Shown here: positions 47,119-60,087 of the stretch, in pieces | Position numbering within the stretch: the stretch's first letter is position 1 | Layout of the letters: each line of letters begins with the position of its first letter | Source: Triplophysa rosa | Lineage: Eukaryota; Chordata; Actinopteri; Cypriniformes; Nemacheilidae | Direction of reading: 5' to 3' | Assembly: GCF_024868665.1 (NCBI RefSeq) | Contig: NC_079912.1 | Span: forward strand, 18,497,773-18,561,772 | Length of the DNA stretch: 64,000 nt | Translations under genes and position numbers: made by a program | The notes under the pieces: generated by a model | Databases searched by the model: none | Seen by the model: only the letters and a program-made list of their open reading frames with translations | What the model was told of the DNA's origin: nothing

Positions 47119-50060
47119 GTGGAAGTAGCTTAACCAATGGCATGAGTTTGGGGTAAGACTATCTGTTCAAAAGCCTTTATCGATGTTGAAATTCAGTGCT
47201 TTTAGCGGCACAATGCAGTTTTAACATCTAGCTTAATCCCAAACTATATTCCACATGGCATATTTTCCATTTCAAATGTTATTCCAGAATGTTTCTGAGT
47301 AGAACAGCCCCAAATTGAGTACAAATCTTATAATGCTGTTATACAGAACACGTGCATCAGTCAATCCAGTCCAATACGAAAACACGGCTGGGCGGAATAA
47401 AAAGAACAATTACATTTAGTGTGTTTTTAAATCCACCTCCTCAAACTCAAAATTCTTGGAAGAAACAGAAAAACAAACCACACAGTCCAGTGGTTTACAT
47501 GTAGACGTTTTCAAGCACATTTTTTTCATTACGATCTGCGGTCTGGACAGATTTGTACTCCAAAGCAGTATTTACACTGTAGACTTAACAGTTCGCTCCA
47601 CATTCAAGCCTCGGCGACGAAGAAAACTTACAACAGCCTGCGTTCACCACTTTGGAAAAGTTAAGGGAGAGTTTCAACGACTGTTGCTGTTGTTTAGAAA
47701 AACAAGGATCGTAAAGCGTTAAATAACACAGTGATGCTGAAGTCTGAATGAAAGGTAGCCAGGCTTTCAATTCCTCAACCTTCCCGTGACCCGTACGGAA
47801 CCGCACTGGCTGTAGCCGCTACTGTGTGGCACGGCGTTCCCTCCAGAGGCCACGGCAATCACAACGATTCGCTGGGAACCAGCAAACATCTGCCAGGCAC
47901 ATTTGAACATGTTCGGCTAAAAAAAACACACAAATGTAATATACATTCTGTACATATGGAGTGCCGGGACGCATGGATACGTTCAGCCCACGAAAAACAA
48001 CAAACTGAGCATACTGGTGGTTTTCAGGGAGGACGGTCTGGATTAAAAAAGAGAAAACACAGGAAGTGTCTCACAGGGACGTTAAATACGGCTTGTTCAA
48101 GGTGCTCAGCGTGCTTTATGGGGAAAACATATCTTTTAGTGTGAAGACTATAAATGGTTTCTGTGGACTTGATTATTTACGGGTGGTGTTATGTAGCTTT
48201 TAACGTCTGTTGACCACAGATTTAGTTTTTGGGTGCAAAAAGGACAGGAATGTGTTCGTGGCTGCATTTAAAATGTAAATAAACCAGATGTTCTCTCTGA
48301 GAATATGGAATTTGCATTTATTTATTTATAATGGTCTCAAACACTTCCTGTGCAAGAAAACCACATGTACATATACGTATATACGCTGCCAGGCCAAACC
48401 AAGTTCATCGAGGCTGCATCAATGCATTCTTTCCTCTCAAACAAACCCATTCCTGTTATACAAAATTTAATTGATTTTCTTTTTACTTTTTTGACTATGA
48501 ATCAGTTTACGTCTCAATGAAGATCTAGTATTGTTTTTTATTGGATTCATTTAAAGGGTGTTGTTCTATCGTGGCGAGATTTTCTAAATAAAATACTGAT
48601 TTTACACATTTCGTAATATGAAGAGTGCCGGAAAATTGGCCTCAAAAGTAAGAATAAATCATTGAAATTATTTTTGCACAGGACGTGGCAATGTTTCTTG
48701 CCCATGGACTTACAAAGAATGAATGAGCCTTGACCATAATTTTCATAAAAGCAATAAAGAGCCATAATTACAAAAACGCCAATAAGAATTTATCTTTTAA
48801 AAATCTATAAAGCTATTAAGGGTATAATTAAAAAGATCTGTTATTTTTGCACGAGCATCTGTGAAACTTAATCATGTTTATTTTTTTAAGTCCCCAACAA
48901 AAACATTAGGTTTGAAATATTAATCCAATCTCCCTTATTGATAAAAATTCAAGCGCGAACACAAAGCCATGGCTCATACATGCATGCATCATTACACCCT
49001 GCCGCAATTACACAGGTTCATTACCTTCCCGAGAGCATCAACAGAGAAGAGAGCGAGAAAGACAAAGACAAAAGATAATTGCATCTTATGACACCCAGAG
49101 GTGCCCGTGGGCCGAAGGTACGACGCGACACAAAACAATGCTTACTTTTTACGTTTCATATCCTTTATATTCAACAGACTCCTAAAACGTAAAATTAATT
49201 CCTTGCACTCCCAGCTACCTTCACCAGCATACCAATGAGGTTTAGAAAAAAAAATACGTGGCTCTTTTTAGTGTCTGATGACCTGCTCTCCTTCATCACA
49301 GCCAAATGTTTTGATCCACAACTTATTTAAGCCCTGGATATTAAGCAATTTTCCCAGGCCTTTAACGGGATTTGATTCCCCGAGGTCAATCTTCCCAGAA
49401 ATGGCCATTTCTTTACATTACCAACTCAGGTATGATGCTCCCATCCCTCCCTCGCCAGCGTGCCGGGGATAAATAATAAATGAAAGTGGTATTTGAGTCT
49501 TCAAATCATCCAACGGGTCAGAAGCCCTTCCTCCACCTGAACTTTGAAAGACGTGTAGTGCCGCCTTCCCATGCTAAAGGTTAGCCGTTCGGACAGGCTT
49601 CTTGGTTTGCGCCAGAGAGCGTGGGTACTTTATAAGACATGTTATCGGCTGACTTTTTTCTGGCTTAAATCCTTTTTTCCCTTCTCATCAGGCGCAGGGG
49701 GCTAAGTTAGGAGTCTGAGAACAAACCAAGGAAAAGTTAGCAAGCTCCCTAAGTATATATCTGCAGCTAAGCTGGTGTTTTCTATTGATTTTTCCCGAAG
49801 CCATGTCATTTGGAAAGCTTGTAACAGAAGATGAGGTAAATATCATTTTATTTGCTCAGATGCTCTTAGGTTGAATCAGGATGGGGGAAAAGCAGAGACA
49901 AGCAAATGTACAGTAGGCCAAAACCAGCAATTTTATATTTGTGTTGTCAGACCTAACTAGAACTAGAAAAAAATCGTAGTTTTTTGTTTTTGAGAAGATA
50001 AGAGAAAGTAAAGTCTGTGCGGCTGATTGTGAATCAGGAAAACTAAACAAATATAAAGAG
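47119..50060. other. Non-genic stretch
   Basis: Unique sequence. Open frames reach 106 codons (47824-48144, +) without recognisable domains. No gene called. Confidence 0.45.
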
Positions 50061-50418
50061 TAGGGCTGTCAAACGATTAATCGTGATTAATCGCATCCAG
50101 AATAAAAGTTTGTGTTAACCTAACATATGTCGGTGTACTGTGCATATTAATTTTGTATTTATGAACATACACATCAATGCATATTTTTAAGAAAAATTTA
50201 AATATAACAATTAATAAACGCTGATATAGAATTTCAGTTATTGGTAAATATAAATAAATACATTTAAATATTTCCTAAATATATATACAAGTACGTGTAT
50301 TTTTTTGTGTTTATAAATACAAAATTAATATGCACAGTACACAGACATACGTATATTATGTAAACACAAACTTTTATTCTGGGTGCGATTAATCGCGAAT
50401 AATCGTTTGACAGCCCTA
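50061..50418. mobile_element. hAT-like fold-back MITE, family B, copy 2 (complete)
   Basis: A complete 358 bp element. It starts TAGGGCTGTCAAACGATTA and ends with TTTGACAGCCCTA. The arms stay complementary with few changes for about 110 bp, through the AATAAAAGTTTGTGTT and TGTACTGTGCATATTAATTT blocks, so it can fold into a long hairpin. The 8-mer ATAAAGAG is directly repeated on both sides (50053-50060 and 50419-50426). An 8 bp duplication with a TAGGG-type end is the hallmark of the hAT superfamily. Non-coding, so it would have depended on a transposase made elsewhere. Confidence 0.92.
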
Positions 50419-51399
50419 ATAAAGAGACATTTAGCTTATGTGAAACGAAGCAATGGACTCAGCGAAGTTTCCAAGGACCCTTCATACCATCATACAGGAC
50501 TTCAATCTACACCAAACAAACTTTCAACTGTTCTTTCATCTGTATCGTTACTTTTTAGTAACAATTTGTGTTTGGTTCTCAAACAATACGGCCAAGTGGC
50601 CGTCAGAAGCCCTGCGACAGCACTACAGAGGTCATTTACACTGATGTCATGGTCTGTCAGGCTGTTTTTCGCTTCAGACTTTACAGCCTGGGTTATTTTG
50701 GGAAATGCTTATTAGCTAAGGTCAACTAATTATTTGTACGCTTAATGAAGGTCACTATTGTAGTCGCTCTTTCTACCGAGCTCTATACATGATTGGGTTA
50801 AGCACTCTTGTTCGACCCATTCTATCATTTGTCTTTGGACTGTAGTGGACTGACGAAATTACAATCTGGCAGAAGAACAATGGGCTTGCTTTAACCCCGC
50901 CTGCTACTGTCGGATGAACGCTTTACCTGTCACTGCAATAAACTTTAAACACTGACAAAACCCTTTGTAGAGCAAAACAATCGCAAATATGGATTCTTCT
51001 TTCAGACACATTTAAATAGAGTAGAGCACACAAAGGAGTATTTCATTGTAAGACACGTGGCTAGAATAATAGAAAATTCCTACATATTACGAGAGAAGGG
51101 ATGTCACAATAGTGGAGAGCAATATAGAGATGATATTCACAGCTCAATTGAATAAGATATGAAATCACTCTGCATAGACTCATATTGATATAAAGTACAG
51201 GACAAGAAGTCGGAGACTTCTCTCAAAATCTAATTTCGACCCGAGAAAAAACAGTATAGTCTGAAAAATGTAAAACAAAGAAATGGTATGATGCAGAATG
51301 AATAAGAAATTGATTCCTCACTATTTCTACAGTAAGTCAGCAAGTAAATAAGCACATTTTTGACACTGGACATGTGAACCCCATTGTACAAAAGTTTCC
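50419..51399. other. Non-genic stretch
   Basis: Unique sequence; a 110-codon frame (50383-50715, +) starts inside the hAT-like element and has no recognised domain. Confidence 0.5.
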
Positions 51400-51706
51400 T
51401 TAACTCTGTGTGGTGTTTTTCCATTTTTAAAAAGATGATAAAACATTTACATTTATTTAGAATAAATATGTTTTTTCACTCACAGAATAGTTTTTTTTTA
51501 CAAAAACGTATAGCCCCCTTTTCATGAATCAGATTTTTAAATGAGTTTGTAAATTAACCATACGCTGTCTATGTTGTTTGTTTCTAATCGGGATAAAGTA
51601 AACATGTAAAATATTTTCACATCAATTTTTACACGAGTCCACTAGACCCACGCAAACGTGTGTTGGATAACACATTGTCAGGTTTTGCGCACACTGTTGG
51701 GGTTAG
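51400..51706. mobile_element. Possible piggyBac-like MITE
   Basis: The left end reads TTAACTCTGTGTGGTGTTTT and the right end, on the other strand, CTAACCCCAACAGTG; TTAA is the piggyBac target. The subterminal 15-mer GTCCACTAGACCCAC (51637-51651) is repeated exactly at 55710-55724 beside another TTAACCC-type end. The termini are diverged, so this call is tentative. Confidence 0.4.
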
Positions 51707-53365
51707 TGCAAGCAGACACACCAAATATTACACAAATTCTGTTTATTTACGTTTGACTAAAATTGCTTAAAATGATACAAATGAAAACCATCTCCACTCG
51801 TGGTCTCAGACTCCTGAACTACAGACAGAAATTCTTAAAGCATGTAGTGCTTATTACGCTCATTATAGTTTCAGCACAGCCGTCCACGATATATCTTCTG
51901 ATCTCCTGAATCCAAACTTTCCCTCATTGGGAACATCCGTGCACATTGAGACTTTCGGAGGATATCCTCTTATATCTGAAATACTCAACTGAAGGGTATT
52001 TTATAGGATGGGCATCTCGCACTGTGCCTCGTCCTCTGCTCGGGCTCTCCGGGTTGCATGGAAAACCCGGTTTATATTCCCACAGATGTCTAACAAGCTG
52101 TGGATATGGTACAGGATTATAGACAGGGCCAGATCAATAGCCTGCTGTCTCTGAGGCATCAATATAGATTATGAATCACAGCTAGGAAGTGGTGGGTGAT
52201 GGCTGTTGCTGGCAGCTCGGAGCATCCGCGTGTGTGTCAGCAAGCACGAGTGAGTGAGTGATTTAGTCTGCTTTAATAGACTCTTTGTTTGGGCAAACAC
52301 ACCAGGCAGTGATCACCCGCCATCTGCCAGCTTTTTGCATAATGATACTAACATGCACTGATTCTTAATGATAGAGCCAAAGACCAGAGGCCAGAACCAA
52401 TGCAATAGTCAATTATGCCTCATCGTTCCTTTCTTGGCTTTATTTCTCCCTCAACTGTCGCTCTGCTATTATAACATTCATGAGCCTCGCAAGGAATTGT
52501 GTACAACTCAATACTGTTTGACTTCCCCGAATCAATGGCCCACATAAAGATCCGTCTCAACACGTCTGACACGGGCCGTTTTAAATCGTACGAAATCTCA
52601 ATCGAGGGTATGAGCATCGCACTTTAGCCGAAATCCATAACCTTGATGAGTTCACTCTGCGCGGCGGCTTTACATATCCAACACATCGAAGGGTCTTGAT
52701 CTGCTTTCCATTAATATTGGCATGTGTCTACATCCCAAAGAGCCATCTATCACAACAGGGGAGCACAGGGTTACTTAAACACAAACTGAACATGACATCT
52801 TGCTCGCCCAGAGCAGCCCGGCACCAGCCAGCGGCGTCATGCCCCTCCACTTGTTATCTCAAAGATTGCTATTGAATACCTGTCAAAGGTTACGGCACCG
52901 GAGGTTGCCCCGCCGTAAGAGAAACGGGTGCAAACGGGGTCACTAAAACAAACCCTGCGTGCATGCGGTACAATAAATAATAGTCATTTAACATGCAGAG
53001 TGGGCTTCAACATAAGGGTATACAAAACTAGCAATGTCGGAATCCAACATGTTGAAGCTCGAAAACGCATAAGCAACCATCAAAAGTTTAACAGTCTAAA
53101 ACAATTCTTGATGTGGTAAAAAAACATCAGGTTTGAGTCTGCACGCTGCAGTTGCACAACTATAACTTGGAGATTTTTGGGAGGTGCGGTGAGGATCATG
53201 CAGGAAATGTCAGGCAACGCCAACCCAGGCACAGTGCGTTTGGTGCCACGAGTTGACCATTGCAATGCCACCACTGTAAATGCTCTATGACAGCTAAACG
53301 GATGCAAATATTACACATTTACGAACCCATTTAACAGTATGGATTATTTTTACAATAGGTAGCTT
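51707..53365. other. Non-genic stretch
   Basis: Unique sequence; no gene, RNA or transposon recognised. Confidence 0.5.
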
Positions 53366-53520
53366 TCCTGTGGCTCAGTGGTTCGAGCATGGCACTAGCA
53401 ATGCCAAGGTCATGGGCTGGATCCCACGGGATTGCACATAGTCAGAAACAAATGTATAATACAATGCAATGTAAGTCACTTTGGATAAAATCCTCTGCCA
53501 AATGCATAAATGTAAATGTA
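53366..53520 (+). mobile_element. tRNA-derived SINE, copy 2
   Basis: The head has an A-box-like TGGCTCAGTGGTTCGAGCA and a B-box-like GGTCATGGGCTGGATCCC. The tail reads GTAAGTCACTTTGGATAAAA followed by CCTCTGCCAAATGCATAAATG, the usual 3' end of this cyprinid SINE type. It is better preserved than the copy at 38471-38620. It is not a functional tRNA gene: acceptor stem and anticodon arm do not pair. Confidence 0.85.
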
Positions 53521-55410
53521 ATTTTATAGATATTTTAACAAGGTTTCGGGTGAAGAAAGTCATATACACCTTTAATGATATGAAGGCGTGTAAATGATCA
53601 TATTCATAACTTGTTGGGCTAAACTATGCCATCTTAATTCCTTTCCAAATTTCTTTCCTAATTTACTCTTTACTCTTCATATTGCTGTGTGTTTCATTTT
53701 TTTGCAGTTTTACGAAATGACAGAAACGTTGTTGTTTGTCACGAAAAATAAAAAACAGCAAAAATATATATTTATATCACTGCTCACTGAAATTGTTTCA
53801 TATAAAAAGTTATTTTATAGAAAAAATAGTCAAGTTGCCCACGACACGCATTACAAGTACCTGACAAGTCTTCGACAAAAATGCTGATGTTTCATAACGT
53901 TTTTAGATACAAAAGTGTGAGATTTTTTTCTAATTTACACATTGTATTGACTATATCCAACACAACCACTAAGAATTTTAATGTAAGTAATAAATACCAA
54001 GATATTTTTTCACGACCTTTTTATTAAGATATATTTATGGCCATTTGTTTACAGCCAATGTTTTCTATCATTGGCAAAAAGCAGAACTCCTTGATGAAAC
54101 TGACATGCATGTTAATACCAGAATATATTCCACCCTTTGCTTCTTTTTCCTTAATATTTCTTTTTTTTCAGAGGGACTCTGGTGCTGTCAAGGTCGAAAG
54201 GAACACAGGACGCTGGAAATGATTAATCTGTCAATCTACATCAACGCTTCCTGCTGTGATCCCTCCCAATCGCCTTCCCAGCTCAGCGTGCAGAATGATA
54301 GGCTACTTCTAGCACCACCGTTTCCACTACGGCAACCAGTAATGTGATGACAAGCTACAACGTAGCATATAAAATTACTTGTTGGAGCCTATTTTACATC
54401 TCTAACCCAGACTGTGCTTCCATCTCCAACGTCCCTATGGCAGGCCATTTTGCTATAAATACAATGATTACTGCCATTTTCAAACCGTGTTGAAAAAAAA
54501 ATCCCACAATGTCATCCTTACCTACCCTTTTGGTCACAGAACACCAGGAAACTATAAACAACACACTAACGTCCATGCAAAGGCCAAGTATGTCATGAAT
54601 CATGTGAAACGCACCATAATTTGAATCCGAGCTACGCTTGTTGCACTGTGGTGAATAAACAAGAAACAGTATCAATGGAGTGAGGTACAGACACAAAATT
54701 CAAATACCAGCCGATGTAACATTAATTCAGCATGCACATAGAAAGAAGAACTGTGTGACAAGAAACTCTAGAGATTAGTTGTTGGCCAACTGATAGACTC
54801 ACTGAGGTCTGCAGAGGAAGTGAGGAGCAGTATTCCTTCCTCCTTTAGATTTAACCTAGTCCTGGGTTTAGATCACAAGGCTTTGTAACACCACAATGAT
54901 TTACAGTCTTTTTTGGGGGGGAAATGCACAGATCAAAGTACAAAGATATCTAAGGTGTCTGAGATTCATATCAATCATACCAAGTACGATAACTAGAGTA
55001 TAAAGATAATAACTATATTGGCCTTCGCAGTTCGCACCAACGGATGATAACATTGTTTATTCTTGCACACTGCAGTTTCCTATTTAAAGTCTTTAAATTT
55101 GAATGGCTGTCAATGTTTTAGCATTCATCAATTGCAAAACTGATTTATTATATTTTTCATATATATATTAAAGATTTTTAAATTATATTTAGTATAATTA
55201 AAGTTGTGGTGTTGATGCCATAAATATCACAACATAAAAAATGGCAATGTGTATTTACTTTATCCATTCAGTATATATCCAGTAATTCTATTTAAGCAAA
55301 AGTCATCTCACAGATGTAAAGGGCTGTGTCCATCGAGGCGTTTATGCATATTACATATAGGATGTTCGGGTCCACTGGACAATTGTGAAAAAAAATCATT
55401 CTAGTATGTT
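53521..55410. other. Non-genic stretch
   Basis: Unique AT-rich sequence. A plus-strand segment at 54172-54338 follows a strong acceptor-like signal and is open in one frame (see findings). Otherwise nothing recognised. Confidence 0.4.
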
Positions 55411-55450
55411 TGTGTGTGTTTCTGTGTGTGTGTGTGTGTGTGCGTGTGTG

Positions 55451-55494
<44 letters not shown>

Positions 55495-55520
55495 TGTGAG
55501 AGAGAGAGAGTGTGTGTGTA
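55411..55520. repeat. Compound (GT)n / (GCGT)n / (GA)n microsatellite
   Basis: GT runs, then about twelve GCGT units, then GAGAGAGAG and GTGTGTGT. The open frames on both strands are artefacts of the repeat. Confidence 0.95.
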
Positions 55521-55709
55521 AGTGTGAGTTTTCTGTTTCTGCCCCTGCCGTTCCCGCAAAAAAACGTGGAGCACTTCAATTCATAAATGTGACCTGACAA
55601 AGGTACAGGGCATGTATGAACCTTGTAATTGGAATGAAGTAAACATCTTTTCATTATTTTAACATGAAGTGTTTGATTGTGTTGAATTAAAAACCCCAAA
55701 CTGCAGCGG

Positions 55710-55770
55710 GTCCACTAGACCCACCAACACTGGCTGAGTAACAAAAATATGAACACCGCACAAGGGTTAA
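55710..55770 (-). mobile_element. Terminus of a possible piggyBac-like element
   Basis: Read on the minus strand it begins TTAACCCTTGTGCGGTGTTC and reaches GTGGGTCTAGTGGAC, the exact complement of the 15-mer also present at 51637-51651. The opposite end was not located; a related 'GGGTCCACTGGAC' lies at about 55369-55381, so the element may span the microsatellite. Confidence 0.4.
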
Positions 55771-58700
55771 ATTATACTAAACTCGCCTAAAAATATATAG
55801 CTTATCCAATTTCAATTGAATACAATTTAAATTCAAGTGACTTGAAAAGCCAATTTGGTTTAACCTCAGCCTAAATTTTTAAAGGTACATTTTTTACAGT
55901 GCAGACGCGACCCTACCCGTAAAAACCCAGCTAACGTCATTTTATTTTTAGATTTACTGTGTTCTACTTAAATTCATCCTATGTAAACCTGATATCTTTA
56001 GTATTGACTGAATAATGACATGTCAAATAATAAAATCATAGTGAAATTAACGCTTGAAATCAAACTTTATTCGATTTTGAGACTTTAGCCTGGATTTCAC
56101 AGGCAGGGTCACAAATGATTTCTAAATGAAACCTTACTACAGAAAAAATGCACTCAATCGATTAAAAGTTGACGGATTAAGAAAGTGGCATACAGTATAT
56201 ATATGTGCAATTTCCATGGGGTCATTGAACACACTTTGGGTGGTCCAGGGCTGTGCCATCTGGGGCTGAACTAGTTACGCTCTAAGAACTCAATGAGGGG
56301 GCAAGTAAAAAAGACCTTGACCATAAAACAAGACCATGATAATAAAAGTCTTTGTTCCATCTCTGGCAGCTCATATTGTACATTTGCTCTCCCTGCAATT
56401 AGGACTAGCCTGTTGTTGCTTATGAGAACAGACTGATGCTTTTCAAAGTGCATTCAGACCATTAAGAAGGACACTGTGTTCATGTGGGCCTAATAAGGTA
56501 AAAGCACTTATCCACATGCATCCAACTCTACGAGTGATAACCAAACCACATTACCCACAAAACCATTGAACGCTAATTGTGGAAGACCGGCGTAGTTTAT
56601 TAAAAGTAAAAAAAAAACCATCCAAGATGTGCACAAATCTATTTGATTTTTATAACGGACTTGAGAGCTATGCGATTCCCCGGGATCCAATCCGTGTCAA
56701 TCAGGCATGGTAAATTGGATTCTTGAATGGGAAAATCCCTGGGGCAGAGGCGCTGTTGATTTTATCCCAACCCTTCACTGCTTAGTGCCACTGTGCACTC
56801 CTGCTTCTGTTCTCACTTTAGGACCAACCAAACCATAATACGTATTGACTAACTCATTACGGTGCATTATTCACTTGATTTGGGCTTGGACTGTGCTTAA
56901 AGTCTGGACCGGAGGACTTGTCAGATTGAGAAGGCCAAGGAAGTAGGCGTCTAGTCACCTCGGAGGAAACCTGGAGGGTTAAAGGGTGTAGGAAAGGAGG
57001 GGAACCACTAGCAGCACCACTTGTCTGAAATCTGCTTCACAGTGGACCTTTGAAAAAGAGGATGGTGGTTATTTTCAAATGTGCGTGTTTTTAATTTTCC
57101 TGCATAGATATTTGGTATAACTAGACATTAAACAACGACAAAAAAAACATTTGCTTGATTCTAAACTTCTAAATTCTAAAAACAAGGATATTACAGAAAA
57201 TAACATGATCGAGAGAAAGGTCTCCTTTTCAATAAACAGATGCAATCCGAGGTCAAGGCAGCAATTAGTTTGTATGTCAGTGTTCCCATGATGCACTGCA
57301 CAGGTTTCAACCTCCCATCAGTGTTTGCTGTTGTGCAGCCGTGTGGTGCAATATCCAGATAATCGGAGACCCTGCCGATAAATGAAGTTTGATTTCAGGG
57401 GACAAGGTCAGGCAATGAATGGACGCAGGTCAAAACACTAGCATCTCTCGGCGACGCCGCGGATCACGCTGCACGGATGGGTCGACCCCCTTTTAATTCA
57501 CAAGTCATTTGCTTCATCTCCCGACGCATTAGAGCATCGCCATTGTCCGGTCACGTGACCGCAGGAAAATCAAAACCGGCATGTTTTTGTATATTTCGCG
57601 TGGCCGGCTCGCTTGATTGAGTGATTTCCGATACACCATCGGTGCGAATCACAATCACTTAATGCGATCTTTGGGAAGTGGGGCTGAAGAGGACACAAGT
57701 ATTAATATAAGACTGTGCCGAAACTGACACTTTGTCCCTAAGCCCAGAGGCAATATTACTTGCGCCCCCCTTCCTCCTCCTTCCCTGATAGAAGAAATGC
57801 TGTCTCCATAGCAATTACCTAAGTCTTTTATCAGTCATTTCAAAGGAAGAAAATTAGGGCAATTGTGTCAGGACAGTCATATGGGCAGAAATTGCACACT
57901 TATTCCGACCACTTATGTCTCTGACTTTGTTCCTGGCTGATGGGGGCTATTGTTCGCCACCGTGCCTTTGAGAGCTTGATTGGGTTTGAGCAGATGTACT
58001 GTACCAGAAAGGGACGGCTTTTGTTTCCTCGGCTACTGCTTTTTATTTTACTTCTAGTTGAATATAAATTACAGCTCTGTCTCTGTTTACACAAAGAGCC
58101 TTTTAAACACATCACGCTGCTTATTTCGCCGCCCCGTAGCCAAATACCGCCACGAGAAAAGAAAATCATAACACGTCCGATTAAAATGTCTGTTTTTATC
58201 GCATCTACGAGTTTTAGCTCGTTTTTGGAGCGGAGGCACTTGAAAGTGACGAATCGCGGCTTAAATGTAAGTAATTGAAGAGCATGCGTTAATTACCGGA
58301 GCTGAACATTTTACTACCTACAGAGAACTGACACTGCATATTGATTGAAATTACAAGAGGGGGGAGTTAAAAATCAGCCAAATGAAAATGAGCCGGATTA
58401 AACTGGTCAAAATCGTGTAATTAGAAAAGAGGAAGATAATTGCTCGCAGGACCTAATCCAGCGCCCCGAGTATTGTAAGGAAAAAGCCCCGATGATTTCC
58501 TTGCTGGAGAGATGATAAGTCTAACTTAGCTTAAATGCTAGCGACGCTCAGCCAGGGACCTGCGAGTCTAATCTATCCCCAGTTTACTGCCCGTGCCCTG
58601 TTCTCGGTCTGTCTTAGCATATTGATTTCCAAGCTGTCTTATTGGTTCCTAACATAATTATACTAGGAGTAGGTCTCTTAGTGCAGCTAATACATTTACA

Positions 58701-59075
58701 CCATGGCATCTAGGGAAGCTTATAGTCATGTCATTTATTCAGGAAGAGGATTGAGGCTGGTAAAAGGCTGCTGTAAGCAGTGAATTTGAGGATTGTCTGA
58801 AATGAGAGAGAGAATTAAGTTGCAGCCCACAAGAAATGCCCAAATCAATATTAGCGATGCATCATAACCCATAAGCATGAAAATGTACCGCTTTTCCGTT
58901 ATAAGGCTGCGCAGATTGTTTTGTGTGTGGGGAAATGTTTAATCACTTAAAAAATGTGAAAGCGTCCTTTAAGTTGAAGCGAATTGTCAGGAGTAACCTT
59001 AAAGTGAGGTATTTCTGGAAAGTTTTTGAGAAAACAGGTAGATATGGGACATGATTTTAGACATCGGGTATTGAT
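55771..59075. other. Non-genic stretch
   Basis: Unique sequence with the candidate regulatory block 57840-58560. No gene, RNA or transposon recognised. Confidence 0.45.
57840..58560. promoter_or_regulatory. Candidate conserved non-coding block
   Basis: About 700 bp of repeat-free DNA with retained CpGs and several AT cores: GCGTTAATTACCGG near 58287-58300, ATTGATTGAAATTAC near 58340 and GTGTAATTAG near 58415. A 112-codon frame crosses part of it (57940-58278, +) but overlaps an equally long open stretch on the minus strand, so it is probably not coding. An enhancer-like role is inference. Confidence 0.3.
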
Positions 59076-59333
59076 TTAAAGGGATACATCACCCCAAAAT
59101 GAGAATTTATCAGGTATTTTAAAACCACTTTTTTCTGCACAACACAAAAGAAGATATTTGGGAGAATGTTGGTAAACAAACAACATTAAACGTCCATTGA
59201 CTTCCATTGCATGGACACCAAACCACAGCAACATTTCTTAAAATATCTTCTTTTGTGTCCCACAGATAAAAGAGTCAGACACGGGTTTACAAACACATGA
59301 GGGGGAGAAATGATAATACAGTTTTCTCTTTAA
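59076..59333 (+). mobile_element. Fold-back MITE, family A, copy 11
   Basis: Starts TTTAAAGGGATACATCACCCC; less its first base, this is the family end with a few changes. The middle keeps 'AACACAAAAGAAGATATTTG' and 'AAATATCTTCTTTTGTGTCC' facing each other. The right end is eroded to GTTTTCTCTTTAA. Confidence 0.75.
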
Positions 59334-59731
59334 TGGTGAGAAATAGCAACGCATAGCAAAATCTGAAATCAAATGTGAATTAAATAAATAAAGTAGCAGC
59401 TTTTTGAATATGTTTAACCTCATCCAATAGCAATGGCCTAAGTGATGTCAGCAAAAAAGTCATTTTAGAAAAAGATTACAAAGGTAATAATTTACACGCG
59501 ACGAACCACAAGTAATATTAAAGGAGACATTCACCAAGGTACTGTACCTTTAAGAGAGGGAGGGGTTTTGGTGGTGTTCCGGTTTTGAGATGTGTGTGCT
59601 GTTTTTTGGACTCACTCGCTGTTCGGTATGAGATATATTAAAGTGGAGAGTGGGTGGACCCGACGCATCTTCGTCTCTTGTCTCCTCATTTATTGCACTC
59701 CACACACTCATATATATATATATATTTATAT
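59334..59731. other. Non-genic stretch
   Basis: Unique sequence with a short fragment near 59540-59560 (GTACTGTACCTTTAAGAG) that resembles the end of the teleost repeat at 42345-42562. A short TA run lies at 59711-59724. Confidence 0.4.
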
Positions 59732-60087
59732 TAGGGCTGTCAAACGATTAATCACGATTAATTGCATCCCGAATAAAAGTTTGGGTTTACATAATGTATG
59801 TCTGTGTATTAATCATTCAATGCATATTCATTTCATATTAATAAAAACATACGCATTTATTTAAGAAAAAAATAAAATATTAATATTAATAAACATTTAC
59901 ATATAATTTAAATGATTGGCAAATATAAATAAATACAGGTAAACACTTTCTAAATATATACATGTTTGTGTACATGTATGTGTTTATAAACACAAAATTA
60001 ATATGCACAGTACACAGACATCCATTATGTAAACACAGACTTTTATTCTGGATGCGATTAATCACGATTAATCATTTGACAGCCATA
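59732..60087. mobile_element. hAT-like fold-back MITE, family B, copy 3
   Basis: A 356 bp element starting TAGGGCTGTCAAACGATTA and ending CATTTGACAGCCATA. The arms contain the same ATTAATCACGATTA, AATAAAAGTTTG and GTACACAGAC blocks as copy 2. Flanking 8-mers ATTTATAT and ATATATAT match at 7 of 8, though this is AT-rich and weak evidence. Non-coding. Confidence 0.85.

Noticed and set aside
53366..53520. tRNA gene
   Set aside because: A- and B-box-like motifs are present, but the cloverleaf does not form and the 3' tail is that of a SINE.
55292..55699. 135-codon minus-strand frame with His/Thr/Arg repeats
   Set aside because: Produced by the GT/GCGT microsatellite.
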